Positions 1-8,432 of a DNA stretch of 64,000 bases are shown here, in pieces. The stretch lies in NCBI RefSeq assembly GCF_024707105.1, contig NZ_JANQAJ010000006.1, forward strand, positions 682,001 through 746,000, in the 5' to 3' direction. The position numbers and the translations under genes were made by a program. This stretch comes from Devosia ginsengisoli. GTDB lineage: Bacteria > Pseudomonadota > Alphaproteobacteria > Rhizobiales > Devosiaceae. The notes under the pieces were generated by a model. The model saw nothing but the letters and a program-made list of their open reading frames with translations, did not search any database and was not told where the DNA came from. Each line of letters starts with the position of its first letter. Position 1 is the first letter of the stretch.

Positions 1-1
1 T

Positions 2-460
2 AAGAGCCCTATCCTCATGCTGACCGGGCATGACAGCGATGCCGACCAGATCCGCGGGCTCGATTCCGGCGCCAACGACTATCTCACCAAGCCCTTCCGC
101 TTTCCGGTGCTGCTGGCCCGCATCAATTCCGCTTTGCGCCAGCATGACCAGAGCGAGGATGTGGTCTTCACCATCGGCCCCTACAGTTTCCAGCCTTCGG
201 CCAAGCTGCTCGAGGCCAATGACGGTGCCAAGGTGCGGCTGACCGACAAGGAAACCTCCATTCTGAAATATCTGTACCGGCAGGGTCCCAAGACCATCAC
301 GCGCGACGTGCTGCTCAAGGAGGTCTGGGGCTACAATAACCGGGTCACCACCCATACGCTGGAAACCCATATCTACCGCCTGCGCCAGAAGATCGAGCGC
401 GACCCCTCCAATGCGCGCCTGCTGGTCACCGAAGAGGGCGGCTATCGCCTGGTGCCGTAG
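2..460 (+). CDS. OmpR/PhoB-family response regulator, 3' part only
   Basis: This is a two-component response regulator whose 5' end lies before the window; coding sense is continuous from base 2. The visible part starts inside the receiver domain, with PILMLTGHD (the beta-4 region) and GANDYLTKPF, which contains the conserved lysine. It then has a full C-terminal winged helix with RLTDKETSILKYLYRQ and the recognition-helix region THTLETHIYRLRQKIE. The phosphoacceptor aspartate is outside the window. Such proteins bind DNA as phosphorylated dimers. No partner kinase is visible, so the regulon cannot be inferred. Confidence 0.9.
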   Translation, partial: KSPILMLTGHDSDADQIRGLDSGANDYLTKPFRFPVLLARINSALRQHDQSEDVVFTIGPYSFQPSAKLLEANDGAKVRLTDKETSILKYLYRQGPKTITRDVLLKEVWGYNNRVTTHTLETHIYRLRQKIERDPSNARLLVTEEGGYRLVP

Positions 461-539
461 AGACGGCCTCTGGCGCCATTTCCCCCAGGCTATGCAAACC
501 TGATCAGGAGATGGCGCCGCCACGGGTGCGGTAAAGCCG

Positions 540-1145
540 TTACTGCTCCTTCTTGAGCAGGTCCTGGAAGATCAACTGCCCCCAGACACGGCCGCGTGCA
601 TGCACCAGCGCGCCACCCTCGTCGAATTTTCCCAGCTCGATGGGCGCGAAGCCGAGTTGTCTGGCCAAGGCCGCCACGGGCGCGACGGCGTCCGCGTTGT
701 CGCTCGACAGGAAGACCACCCGGTGGCCGCCCTCGACGACCGGATCGGTCGCCAGGGTGGCTGCAATCAGGTGATTGAACCCTTTGACGAACTTGGCGCC
801 GGGGAACGCCTTCGCGGCGAAGGCGGAGGATGGCAGATTGTCCAGCTCTCCAGGAGGCACTCCAAACACGTTCGTCGCGTCGATGATTGTCTTGCCTTCC
901 CAGTTCGGCAGGGCCTTCGCAACCGCGCGATGCTCCCCAAACGGGATTGCCAGGATGATCGTGTCGGCAGCCCCGACTGCTTCTTGCAGCGACTTGGCGA
1001 CGACCGTGGGTCCGATCGCCCGAGCCTGCGGCGCCAATGCCTCGGGCGGACGGCGGCTCGCGACGATCACGTCGATGTTCTTGCGGGCAAAGGCCTGGGC
1101 GAGAGCCTGGCCTATCTTGCCGAATCCTATAATCGCGTAGCTCAT
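540..1145 (-). CDS. NAD(P)-binding oxidoreductase, F420-dependent NADP-reductase-like
   Basis: A 201-residue protein with an N-terminal Rossmann dinucleotide-binding motif, GFGKIGQALAQAF, followed by VIVASRRPPEAL as the second strand. It resembles the coenzyme-F420:NADP oxidoreductase/NADP_oxidored fold (DxxxANVFGVPPG region, then KAFPGAKFVKGFNHL). Proteins of this group in F420-lacking bacteria probably use NADP with other substrates, so the substrate is unknown. The start at 1145 is chosen because GGAGAAG lies a few bases upstream; a longer reading to 1412 has no family-like sequence. It is divergent from a LysR regulator, the usual arrangement for a regulator and its target. Confidence 0.8.
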   Translation of the reverse strand: MSYAIIGFGKIGQALAQAFARKNIDVIVASRRPPEALAPQARAIGPTVVAKSLQEAVGAADTIILAIPFGEHRAVAKALPNWEGKTIIDATNVFGVPPGELDNLPSSAFAAKAFPGAKFVKGFNHLIAATLATDPVVEGGHRVVFLSSDNADAVAPVAALARQLGFAPIELGKFDEGGALVHARGRVWGQLIFQDLLKKEQ

Positions 1146-1410
1146 AATGCTTCTCCGTTCTGTTGGTTGGATCGTCCCTCGAGACCTCAACATGGGTCCG
1201 CCGGAGCCAGGCGTTGAGTGCGGAAGCGCGCATATCGGTGGTGCGAAATCGATCCGGCTGGACGATTGGCGTCGGCCGCGAAGATCATTATCCGCCGCTC
1301 GGAATCGGGTGGCGCACTGACGATGGGGGCTATGATAACAGCCCGCATTGCTGTTCGATGTGTTAGATGCGGGGCTTCGGAAGGCGCACCGCGCGGTGCG
1401 GAGCTGCACC

Positions 1411-2304
1411 ATGATCGACTGGGACGACGTTCGCTATTTTCTTGCCGTCGCGCGCGGAGGCTCCGTGCGGGCGGCCGCCATGCGCCTCGAGGTAAATCAC
1501 TCGACCGTGCTGCGCCGCATCGCTCAGTTGGAGGAACGCCTCGGGGCGCATATGTTCGAAAAGCTGCCCTCTGGCTACCGCCTGACGGAAGCGGGCGGCG
1601 AGGTCCTCGAACTGGCCAACCAGATGGAGGCGTCGTCGCATTTGCTGGAGACGCGTGTCTTCGGTCGCGACCAGAGTGCGCGCGGGCTCTTGCGGGTGAC
1701 GCTTCCACCGTTCCTCGCCACACATCTGCTCATGCCGGATCTCGCCGACTTCGCGCGTCTGCACCCGGACATCGAGATAGAAGTCCTGTCGTCCGGAGCG
1801 GTGGCGAATCTGACCAACCGGGAGGCCGACATCGCGATCCGCATTGTCGCCGACCGCAAGACCCTGCCGCTCAATCTTCACGGCCTGAAAGGACCGGAGC
1901 TGTTCAGCGGCGTCTACATGTCTCGCGATCGACTGGCTGCCTGGCATGCGGGCGCGCCTGATCCCATCCGGTGGATCGTCATAGACAATCATGGAATTCC
2001 GGGCTGGGCGCGCGAGGGAGAGATTCCCACTACGGGAGTTCCGTTCAGGACCCCGGACGCCGAGACGCAGATCGTTGCGGCGCGGCAAGGCATCGGGATG
2101 ACGAAACTGCCGTGCTTCGTCGGAGATACCGACCCTCTATTGGTGAGGGTGCCGGGCACCGACTTGCCCATGCATGGAACGCTCTGGCTTCTCACGCAGG
2201 GGGAGACACGCAAGACGAAGCGCGTGCGGCTCTTCACGGAGTTTGTATCCCACAGGCTCGCCGCATACGCTCCGCTTCTCGCGGGGCTGTCCGTGCGCGA
2301 TTGA
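1411..2304 (+). CDS. LysR-family transcriptional regulator
   Basis: A 297-residue LysR-type regulator. The N-terminal helix-turn-helix covers about residues 4-62 (DDVRYFLAVARGGSVRAAA, then HSTVLRRIAQLEERLG). The periplasmic-binding-protein-like effector domain runs from about residue 88 to 290 (ARGLLRVTLPPFLATHLL, LANLTNREADIAIRI region). The ATG at 1411 aligns with the normal family N-terminus, so the longer in-frame extension to 1348 is rejected. It is transcribed away from the Rossmann oxidoreductase at 540-1145 and probably regulates it through their 265-base intergenic region. Confidence 0.92.
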   Translation: MIDWDDVRYFLAVARGGSVRAAAMRLEVNHSTVLRRIAQLEERLGAHMFEKLPSGYRLTEAGGEVLELANQMEASSHLLETRVFGRDQSARGLLRVTLPPFLATHLLMPDLADFARLHPDIEIEVLSSGAVANLTNREADIAIRIVADRKTLPLNLHGLKGPELFSGVYMSRDRLAAWHAGAPDPIRWIVIDNHGIPGWAREGEIPTTGVPFRTPDAETQIVAARQGIGMTKLPCFVGDTDPLLVRVPGTDLPMHGTLWLLTQGETRKTKRVRLFTEFVSHRLAAYAPLLAGLSVRD

Positions 2305-2420
2305 AGCGCGGCAGGTCGCCGGCGACGCTCGGGGTCCCGCCTTCCCTATCGGGAGGACAAACCCGGTGGACCGTCGCAAAATCCGGTACAAAGCGAAGCA
2401 AAATGCCCTATAGGTTGAAG

Positions 2421-2442
2421 CGGCTCCGTTCCGGCGGAGCCG
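2421..2442. other. Perfect 8-bp hairpin ahead of the CNMP-domain gene
   Basis: The arms CGGCTCCG and CGGAGCCG pair exactly around a six-base loop. The hairpin ends 22 bases before the ATG at 2465. No T-run follows, so it is not a standard intrinsic terminator. It could end the lysR message Rho-dependently or affect translation of the next gene. The rest of 2305-2464 shows nothing else recognised. Confidence 0.35.
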
Positions 2443-2464
2443 CGTGTGCATCCGGATTGGGCCT

Positions 2465-2923
2465 ATGATCAGGGACGATGCGGCCGAGGCGCTGGCCCAG
2501 GCCGAATTCTTCGATATCTGCGACGACGAGCAGCGGCGCATGCTGGCCTTTGCCGGCGACATGCACCGTTTCGATCCCGATGCGGTGCTCTACAAGGCCG
2601 GCGACGTGCCGCAGGGCGCGTTCGTGCTGATCGAGGGCACGCTCAAGGCCAAGCCCGAAGGCCCGGGCGCCGGCAAGCCCTATGCGATTTCCGAGCCGGG
2701 CAGCGTGGTCTCGGCCATGGCGCTGATCCTGGCCAAGCCGCGCCCGGTGACCATTACCGCCGTCACCGATGTCAGGACGCTGTTCGTGCCGCGCACCGCC
2801 TTCCTCAAGCTGGTGCAGCAATCGCCCGACCTGGCGCAGCGCGCCGTGGCCCGCGTCGAGCGCGACCTGGGCAATTATCTCGATGCGCTGGAGCCGGTGC
2901 GGCGGAAGATGAAGGCGGAATAG
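2465..2923 (+). CDS. Stand-alone cyclic nucleotide-binding (CRP-like) domain protein
   Basis: A 152-residue protein that is essentially one cyclic-nucleotide-monophosphate binding beta-roll (about residues 10-120: AEFFDICDDEQRRMLAF, DAVLYKAGDVPQGAFVLIEG, then PGSVVSAMALI and the TDVRTLFVPRTAFLKL capping helix). There is no C-terminal winged helix, so it is not a CRP/FNR transcription factor. The phosphate-binding cassette is not canonical (no clear RxA), so ligand binding is doubtful. The ATG at 2465 is preferred over an upstream in-frame start at 2444 because the domain begins just after it. Its role is unknown. Confidence 0.8.
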   Translation: MIRDDAAEALAQAEFFDICDDEQRRMLAFAGDMHRFDPDAVLYKAGDVPQGAFVLIEGTLKAKPEGPGAGKPYAISEPGSVVSAMALILAKPRPVTITAVTDVRTLFVPRTAFLKLVQQSPDLAQRAVARVERDLGNYLDALEPVRRKMKAE

Positions 2924-2994
2924 GGCTGGGGGCCCGCAAAGTGCCGCAAAGTCCTGTCACCGACGGCCATATCAGCCGCCTTCGCCAACCGGAC

Positions 2995-3642
2995 ATGCCC
3001 CATAGGCCCGACATTCTCGTTCGATGGACGCTGCCGGCTTCGCTCCTCGCTCATGGAGCATTGCTGGCCGCGTTGCTGCTGCTGACGGTGCCCCGCACGC
3101 TGGAGCGGGTGCCGATGCGGGCGATCGCCGTGGAGCTGGTGCCGGCGCAAGCAGAGCCGCCTCCACCCGCTATCCCTGCAACCGAAGCCATGCCGGCTGC
3201 ACCGGTCGAGCCGGCACCACCCGAAACTGCCGGGGACGATGACGGCATGGTGGTGGCCACGGATTTCTATGCTTCCGGCATCCTGTCCGATCCGGCCAAT
3301 GCGGAAGTGCGCAGGAATTTTCCGCTGCTGGCCACCAGCGAGCAGGTCATCCAGCTCTGCAACATGGAGGCGCTGGAGCAATTGCGCAGCGCCGAGCCAG
3401 CCGTCATGGCCGATGCGCTGGTGGGCTATGCATTCGACAGCATGGAGGTCAGCGGCAACGCGCTCGATGCCGAGGGGGGCGCCGTACGCAGCGGCGGAAA
3501 GTGGTTTCACTTCCGCTATCACTGCGCCGTGGCGCCCGATATTGCCAGTGTCAGCGCCTTCGAATATGCGATGGGTCCCGCCATCCCCCGGGGCGAGTGG
3601 GAGGAGCACTTCCTCAATGCCGATGACGACTGGCTGAACTAG
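2995..3642 (+). CDS. DUF930-domain protein with N-terminal membrane anchor
   Basis: A 215-residue protein. Residues 8-32 form one hydrophobic segment (WTLPASLLAHGALLAALLLL) in the TonB-like style. A proline/alanine/glutamate-rich periplasmic linker follows (about 45-75), then a C-terminal domain of the DUF930 type: DFYASGILSDPANAEVRR, EQVIQLCNMEALEQL, GGKWFHFRYHCAVAP. Two cysteines (in LCNMEA and YHCAV) could form a disulfide. DUF930 is widespread in Rhizobiales and has no assigned function. The start is the ATG at 2995; an in-frame GTG at 2941 is possible. Confidence 0.75.
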   Translation: MPHRPDILVRWTLPASLLAHGALLAALLLLTVPRTLERVPMRAIAVELVPAQAEPPPPAIPATEAMPAAPVEPAPPETAGDDDGMVVATDFYASGILSDPANAEVRRNFPLLATSEQVIQLCNMEALEQLRSAEPAVMADALVGYAFDSMEVSGNALDAEGGAVRSGGKWFHFRYHCAVAPDIASVSAFEYAMGPAIPRGEWEEHFLNADDDWLN

Positions 3643-3647
3643 CAGAT

Positions 3648-4460
3648 TCAGACTCCGGCGAAGCGGGCAATGACCGGCACATGGTCGCTCGGCTGCTTGG
3701 CATAGCCGCGGAAGGGCTTGATGATTTCGGCGCCGATGCAGTGTTCTGCCACATCAGCCGTCGACCAGATATGGTCCAGCCGCCGCCCCTTGTTGGCCAG
3801 TTCCCAATTGGCGCTGCGATAGCTCCACCAGGAATAGAGTTTCTGGTCATAGGGCACATGCTTGCGCACCAGGTCGGTCCAGCCATGCCCGCCATTGAGG
3901 ATGGCATTGAGCGCTTCGGTCTCGACCGGGGTATGGCTGACGATCTTGAGCAGTTGCTTGTGGCTCCAGACGTCATTTTCATGCGGGGCGATGTTGAAGT
4001 CGCCGGCAATCAGATGCCCGCGCTGGAAGACGGGATCGGTGAACCAGTTGGTGAGTTCGGACAGGAAGCCCAGCTTGTGCTTGAACTTGGGATTGACCTC
4101 GGGGTCGGGCTCGTCGCCGCCGGCCGGGATATAGAAATCGTGCAGGGTCACCGGGCCGTGGCCGAAATCGGTCAGCGCCGAGATGTGGCGCGATTCGGGG
4201 ATTTCGCAGAACACCCGGCTCGATACATCCGTCAGCGGAAATTTCGAAACGATGGCGACGCCGTGATAGCCCTTCTGGCCATGCACGGCCATATGCGGAT
4301 AGCCGGCCTCGATGAAGGCATTGCGCGGAAACTGGTCGTCCAGGCACTTGATCTCCTGGAACATGATCACATCGGGCGCGTGCTGGGCGATGAAATCGAG
4401 CACCATGGGCAGGCGCAGCCGGATGGAATTGATGTTCCAGGTGACGATGGAGACGGGCAT
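3648..4460 (-). CDS. xthA: Exodeoxyribonuclease III (AP endonuclease)
   Basis: A 270-residue member of the exonuclease III/AP endonuclease family that incises abasic sites and degrades DNA 3'-5' in base-excision repair. The metal and catalytic residues are visible in order: WNINSIR (N-terminal Asn), FQEIKC (Glu), the GDFNIAP Asp/Asn pair, RRLDHIW and the terminal SDHVPVIARF with the catalytic histidine. The start at 4460 places the family N-terminus MPVSIVTWNINS at residue 1; the 20-residue extension to 4520 is not family-like. It is convergent with the DUF930 gene. Confidence 0.95.
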   Translation of the reverse strand: MPVSIVTWNINSIRLRLPMVLDFIAQHAPDVIMFQEIKCLDDQFPRNAFIEAGYPHMAVHGQKGYHGVAIVSKFPLTDVSSRVFCEIPESRHISALTDFGHGPVTLHDFYIPAGGDEPDPEVNPKFKHKLGFLSELTNWFTDPVFQRGHLIAGDFNIAPHENDVWSHKQLLKIVSHTPVETEALNAILNGGHGWTDLVRKHVPYDQKLYSWWSYRSANWELANKGRRLDHIWSTADVAEHCIGAEIIKPFRGYAKQPSDHVPVIARFAGV

Positions 4461-4585
4461 GGCAAGACTCGAACGGAGAGGGAACGCGTCCCTTATCGCC
4501 AAGCCGGCGGCAGACCACAAGCCGCAAATGACCTATGCAGACAGCCGAAATCGCCGCCCGGCTTTCGCTTGCGGTTACACGGGTA

Positions 4586-4642
4586 ATGGGCGGCCTTTGA
4601 CTCGATCCAGTTTACTAACTCAGGGAGCCAAGGGCCGCCCAT
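4586..4642. repeat. 13-bp inverted repeat inside a 397-base gene-free stretch
   Basis: Between xthA and the next gene (4461-4857) no convincing coding sequence is seen. The arms ATGGGCGGCCTTT (4586-4598) and AAGGGCCGCCCAT (4630-4642) pair over 13 positions with one G-T wobble and a 31-base loop. No T-run follows on either strand. Further short G/C hairpins occur near 4720-4780. It could be a structured leader or small RNA, or a chance palindrome. Confidence 0.4.
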
Positions 4643-4857
4643 CACGGATCTGGAGTTTCCTCACCGGGTCCGGACACAGGTGGGACTATATCGCAAGCCC
4701 AGCTGCCGACTTTCTGCCCGGCCAAACGGGCGCCCCCGTCTCCAGCCTCCCCGCCCGGCCCTGCGTCGGGGCCGCGTGAATGGCGGGAATGGACAGGAGT
4801 ATGCGCTCGAGATTCGGCACGGGGATAAGTTTTTTCGATTGCCGCCGAGCGCAGCCC

Positions 4858-5448
4858 CTACCACTGCGGATTTTCGGCTTTCCAGCGCTCGACATCGGCC
4901 AGGCTCGCGCCGCCCGCCAATACGGCGTGGTAGATGTGCCAACTGCCCACTACCGGCCCATAATAGTCCGGCCGGGCCATAGCCTGGGTCTTGAGGCGCA
5001 AGATCAGGTCACGGTCGGCGTCGGCCAGCCGCGCCATCAGCGCGGCATCCCCGGCCTGGCGCCTGGCATAGTCGTCCGGCTCCCAGCCCCAGATGTCCGA
5101 CTTCCAGGCCGTGCCGTCGGCCTCGACGAACTGGATGCCCCAATAGAGGCCCGCGCCGAGCGGGTGGGGGTCGACATAATCATCCCACATCTGCGCCTTG
5201 TGCAGCCGCAATCCGGCCCGTTCCAGCCCGGCATTGAGAGCGGCCAGCATGGCGGCCCATTCGATGCGGTAGCTGGCCGGCACGGGCATGTGGATGTCGA
5301 TATCGGGCCAGACCATCAGGTCATAGCGGGCGCTGCCGGTCAGTGCGCAGGTGCCGAAGCGCTCGGTGAACAGATCCGGCCAGCCGGTATTGTCCAGAAT
5401 GAGCTGGGCCTGCTGGCGCAGGCGCCGGGATGTTTCGCGTAAATCCAT
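4858..5448 (-). CDS. Nucleotidyltransferase-like protein of unknown function
   Basis: A 196-residue protein not assigned to a named family. Residues 36-55 read TGSARYDLMVWPDIDIHM, which resembles the G-S plus D-x-D catalytic signature of the nucleotidyltransferase superfamily (pol-beta fold). The remainder is rich in Trp and Asp (KSDIWGWEPDDYARR, WHIYHAVLAGG) and probably helical. It lies 92 bases downstream of rplS on the same strand, but the rplS terminator separates them. The nucleotidyltransferase call rests on the short motif only. Confidence 0.5.
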   Translation of the reverse strand: MDLRETSRRLRQQAQLILDNTGWPDLFTERFGTCALTGSARYDLMVWPDIDIHMPVPASYRIEWAAMLAALNAGLERAGLRLHKAQMWDDYVDPHPLGAGLYWGIQFVEADGTAWKSDIWGWEPDDYARRQAGDAALMARLADADRDLILRLKTQAMARPDYYGPVVGSWHIYHAVLAGGASLADVERWKAENPQW

Positions 5449-5470
5449 CTTGCTTCCTCCTTCCGATAAC

Positions 5471-5501
5471 GAAAAAGCCCGGCTCCTTGCGGGGCCGGGC
5501 T
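5471..5501 (-). terminator. Intrinsic terminator of rplS
   Basis: On the minus strand an AGCCCGGC/GCCGGGCT stem (8 bp, 10-base loop) is followed directly by TTTTTC, a classical Rho-independent terminator. It lies 40 bases after the corrected rplS stop at 5541. Confidence 0.85.
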
Positions 5502-5540
5502 CTGAATTGCTTCAGGCAAGGGCGGGTATGAGAACCCGTT

Positions 5541-6093
5541 TTATTCTGCCTTGGGGGCCTCTTCGGCAGCAGCAGCCTGTTCGGCGGCGGCAGCAGCGGC
5601 TGCGGCTTCCGCATCCTTGGCGGCCTGCTCGGCGGCAAAAGCCTCGGCAGCAGCGATCTTTTTCGGCTTCACGCGCCTCGCGGGCAGCCTGGGCAGCCTC
5701 GCGCTCGCCGGCCTCGATCTTCTTGGTGCGGGAATTGGTCGATTCGAAAATACGGGCCGACTTGCCGCGACGATCGCGCAGGTAATAGAGCTTGGCGCGA
5801 CGGACCTTGCCGCGCTTGAGCACTTCCACGCTGGCCACGTTGGGCGAGTAATAGGGGAACACGCGCTCGACGCCTTCGCCATACGAAATCTTGCGCACGG
5901 TGAAGCTGGCGGTGATGCCGCCGCCATTGAGGGCGATCACGACGCCTTCATAGGCCTGCAGGCGTTCCTTGTCGCCTTCACGGATCTTGACCCACACCTT
6001 GATGGTGTCGCCATGGGTGAAGTCGGGCAGTTCGCGCTTGGCGGCGAGAGCAGCAACCTGCTCGGCCTCAAGCTGTTCGATGATATTGGTCAT
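5541..6093 (-). CDS. rplS: 50S ribosomal protein L19, frame broken once near the 3' end
   Basis: L19 sits at the 30S-50S interface. The first ~140 residues are normal ([57 protein letters not shown]). The frame then runs into an arginine/cysteine-rich nonsense tail ending at 5512. The neighbouring frame holds a typical alanine/glutamate-rich tail ([18 protein letters not shown] ... EEAPKAE) ending at 5541. Removing one base of the A5 run (T at 5659-5663 on the plus strand) joins the two into a 183-residue protein with the tail common in rhizobial L19. A consensus error is the likeliest cause; a programmed shift is possible. Confidence 0.9.
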
Positions 6094-6280
6094 GTCGATT
6101 CCGTTCTGAATCTTTTCAAAGGAGCGTTTATCGGGCCTTTCGGCTCGTCGCCCGGTCTTGGTTGGTAACGGAGGTTTTTCGTCTTTTTATTGATGCGATC
6201 AGGGTCCGATAAGCCCGACATCGCAATAGTGGCGCGGCTATAGGCGAAAACGGCCGCTGAGTTCAGCGTTTGCTGCGGTT

Positions 6281-6973
6281 TTATGACTTTGTCGTCTTCA
6301 GCAGGTCCGGCCGGCGCGTTGCGGTGAGGGCCTGGCTCTGTTCGGCGCGCCATCTGGCGATTTTCCCGTGGTCGCCCGAGGTCAGTATGGCGGGGATGTC
6401 CATGCCCTCGAAACTCTGCGGCCTGGTATATTGCGGATATTCCAGCAGTCCGTTCTCAAAACTCTCGTCGGCATGGCTGTCGGCGCCGCCCAGCACGCCC
6501 GGAATGAGCCGTATCACGGCCTCCAGCAGCACCATGGCGGCGACTTCCCCGCCAGCCAGCACATAGTCGCCGATAGAGATTTCCTCGAGCTGCCGGTTAT
6601 CGATGACGCGCTGGTCCACGCCCTCGAAACGGCCGCAGACGATGACCGCGCCGGGCCCCAGTGCCAGCTCGCGGGCCCTTGCCTGGGTCAGCGGCGTGCC
6701 GCGCGGCGACATCAGGATGCGCGGGCGGGGATCGGATGCGGGCGCTACCGTATCGATGGCCCTGGCCAGGATATCGGGCTTGAGCACCATGCCGGCGCCG
6801 CCACCTGAAGGGGTGTCATCGACAGTGCGGTGCCGGTCGGTGGCAAAATCACGCAAGTGGGTCGCCTCGAGCGACCACAATCCGTCCGCCAGTCCGCGCC
6901 CCAGCACCGAGGCGCCCAGCGGGCCGGGAAACAGCTCGGGAAACAGCGTGATGATGGAAGCCGAAAAGCTCAA
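6281..6973 (-). CDS. trmD: tRNA (guanine37-N1)-methyltransferase
   Basis: A 230-residue SPOUT-class enzyme that methylates G37 of tRNAs with a G at position 36, preventing +1 frameshifting. Recognisable parts are the N-terminal [23 protein letters not shown], the trefoil-knot loops [12 protein letters not shown] and [13 protein letters not shown], and [12 protein letters not shown]. The start codon is TTG at 6973, which overlaps the rimM stop as TTGA; no ATG in this frame fits the family N-terminus. Translational coupling to rimM is likely. A weak GCTGA/TCAGC hairpin lies at 6255-6266 beyond its stop. Confidence 0.95.
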   Translation of the reverse strand: MSFSASIITLFPELFPGPLGASVLGRGLADGLWSLEATHLRDFATDRHRTVDDTPSGGGAGMVLKPDILARAIDTVAPASDPRPRILMSPRGTPLTQARARELALGPGAVIVCGRFEGVDQRVIDNRQLEEISIGDYVLAGGEVAAMVLLEAVIRLIPGVLGGADSHADESFENGLLEYPQYTRPQSFEGMDIPAILTSGDHGKIARWRAEQSQALTATRRPDLLKTTKS

Positions 6974-7506
6974 TCGGGCTCTTCCTCGCCCTCGGCGGCA
7001 TCCGTTGGCACGATGATGGTGAGATAGCCTTCGGCTATATTGACGTCAGGCACGACGGCCTTGGTGAAGGGGTAGAGATAGGTATCCCCGCTCTGGGAAT
7101 CGCGCACCTCGATGAGGTCGCCGGCGCCGAAATTGGGCAGCGCCGACACTTTGCCGATGCTGACGCCATTATCGAGCCGCACATCGAGCCCGATCAGGTC
7201 GGCATGGTAGAAATCGTCCTCGTCATCAGGCTCGGGCAGGCGGGCGCGATCGACAAAAAGGCTCACCCCGTTGAGCGCCTCGGCAGCATTGCGGTCGGAA
7301 ATACCCTTGATGTGAGCAATGACCACATTTTTCTGCAGCCGCACCTTGGTCAAGGTGACGGTGAGGCCGGCGCGGTCGGTATCGAGCGGACCATAGCTGC
7401 CGATGGCTTCGGGATCCTGGGTGTGGGTGGCGATGCGCACCTGGCCCTTGATGCCATGCGCGGCGCCGATCTGGCCCAGGAAGATTTGGTTGGTCTTCGT
7501 CGTCAT
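6970..7506 (-). CDS. rimM: 16S rRNA-processing protein RimM
   Basis: A 178-residue 30S assembly factor acting on the head domain with S19. The N-terminal RimM barrel starts [17 protein letters not shown] (about residues 8-95). The C-terminal PRC barrel follows ([39 protein letters not shown]). The ATG at 7506 matches the family start. It heads the rimM-trmD pair with a 4-base overlap. The rpsP and ffh genes that often precede rimM are absent; a short unknown gene runs the other way instead. Confidence 0.95.
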   Translation of the reverse strand: MTTKTNQIFLGQIGAAHGIKGQVRIATHTQDPEAIGSYGPLDTDRAGLTVTLTKVRLQKNVVIAHIKGISDRNAAEALNGVSLFVDRARLPEPDDEDDFYHADLIGLDVRLDNGVSIGKVSALPNFGAGDLIEVRDSQSGDTYLYPFTKAVVPDVNIAEGYLTIIVPTDAAEGEEEPD

Positions 7507-7622
7507 GCTCGCTCCGCCAGCTTTGTGGAGCGTATTAGCAGGCGCTGGGCGGCTTGGGAATTGTTGCGGAACCAAGCAGGCGGCGCGACACTTGTGCAAG
7601 CAAAGCCAGCAAGGAGCCCGCC

Positions 7623-7919
7623 ATGCCCAGAATTCTCACCGATCGCGACGATATCCGCCAATGGGCCGAGGCCCGGGGCGGCAATCCCATGCTCATGGAT
7701 ACGCCTGACGGCACCGGCATGCGGACGCTGCTGCAACTGACATTCGGCCAGCACGCCATCAATACCGATGGCAATGAAGGGCCCGACCGCATTGGCGGCT
7801 TTCACCTGGTCAGCTGGGAAGAATGGTTCGCGGCGCTGGACGAGGGTGGATTGGCGCTGCGCGTGTCAGATGACCCGGCGGGCGGCAACGAGGCGGAGTT
7901 CGAGTTCGTCGAACGCTAG
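7623..7919 (+). CDS. Small conserved-looking protein of unknown function
   Basis: A 98-residue acidic protein starting MPRILTDRDDIRQWAEARGG with a good ribosome site (AAGGAGCCCGCC). It has no signal peptide or membrane segment. Trp and Gly are clustered (GFHLVSWEEWFAALDEGGLAL) and the C-terminus is acidic. The codon use matches its neighbours. It is divergent from rimM. The family is not recognised; it looks like a soluble single-domain protein. Confidence 0.65.
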   Translation: MPRILTDRDDIRQWAEARGGNPMLMDTPDGTGMRTLLQLTFGQHAINTDGNEGPDRIGGFHLVSWEEWFAALDEGGLALRVSDDPAGGNEAEFEFVER

Positions 7920-7970
7920 CGCGATGGCTCCAGGCGCCTCGTCATATGCCGTCCGCAGGGTGAAGCCGGC

Positions 7971-8276
7971 TCAGTTGGTGGCCGGCAGCGCGTTGAGGCC
8001 GCCCTCGTAGAGGTGCATGGTGGCTTCGATATCTTCGATATGCATGGCCAGGCCCTGCTCGACGGCCTCCACCTGACGGCGCAGCAGGTCGCGGCGCGAG
8101 ATCAGCTCGAAGCGTTCGCTTTCGAGTTCCTTGAGGGCAAGGTCGATCCGGTCACGATGCGAGGCCAGGCGCTGCACCATGGGCGCGGCCTGCTTGGCGG
8201 CATCCTGAAGGACGGTTTCGATCTGCTCGATTTCGGGCTGTACAATCTTGAGGGTCGTCTTGGACCGCACGGTCAT
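7971..8276 (-). CDS. Small coiled-coil protein of unknown function
   Basis: A 101-residue protein almost entirely alpha-helical with heptad-like leucines and charges (QLASHRDRIDLALKELESER, RRDLLRRQVEAVEQGLAM). It could oligomerise or act as a structural or regulatory adaptor, but nothing indicates a specific role. The ATG at 8276 is used; a GTG at 8291 would add five residues. It is convergent with the gene at 7623-7919. Confidence 0.6.
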   Translation of the reverse strand: MTVRSKTTLKIVQPEIEQIETVLQDAAKQAAPMVQRLASHRDRIDLALKELESERFELISRRDLLRRQVEAVEQGLAMHIEDIEATMHLYEGGLNALPATN

Positions 8277-8432
8277 TTCGGTGTTTCCCACATCTTGATT
8301 ACATCCTGCGCGGAATCGACGGGCCAGCGGCTATCGGGAGCGCAGTGGTGCAAGTAATAGCCTGTAGCGTGGAAATCCCAAGATTTACCGTTGGTTTACC
8401 TTAACAGCGGCCGGGCGCGACAACAGCATCGT

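Noticed and set aside
4500..4570. tmRNA-like tag near GCAAATGACCTATGCAGAC
   Set aside because: The reading does not continue as an alphaproteobacterial tag peptide and no tmRNA tRNA-like domain is found nearby.
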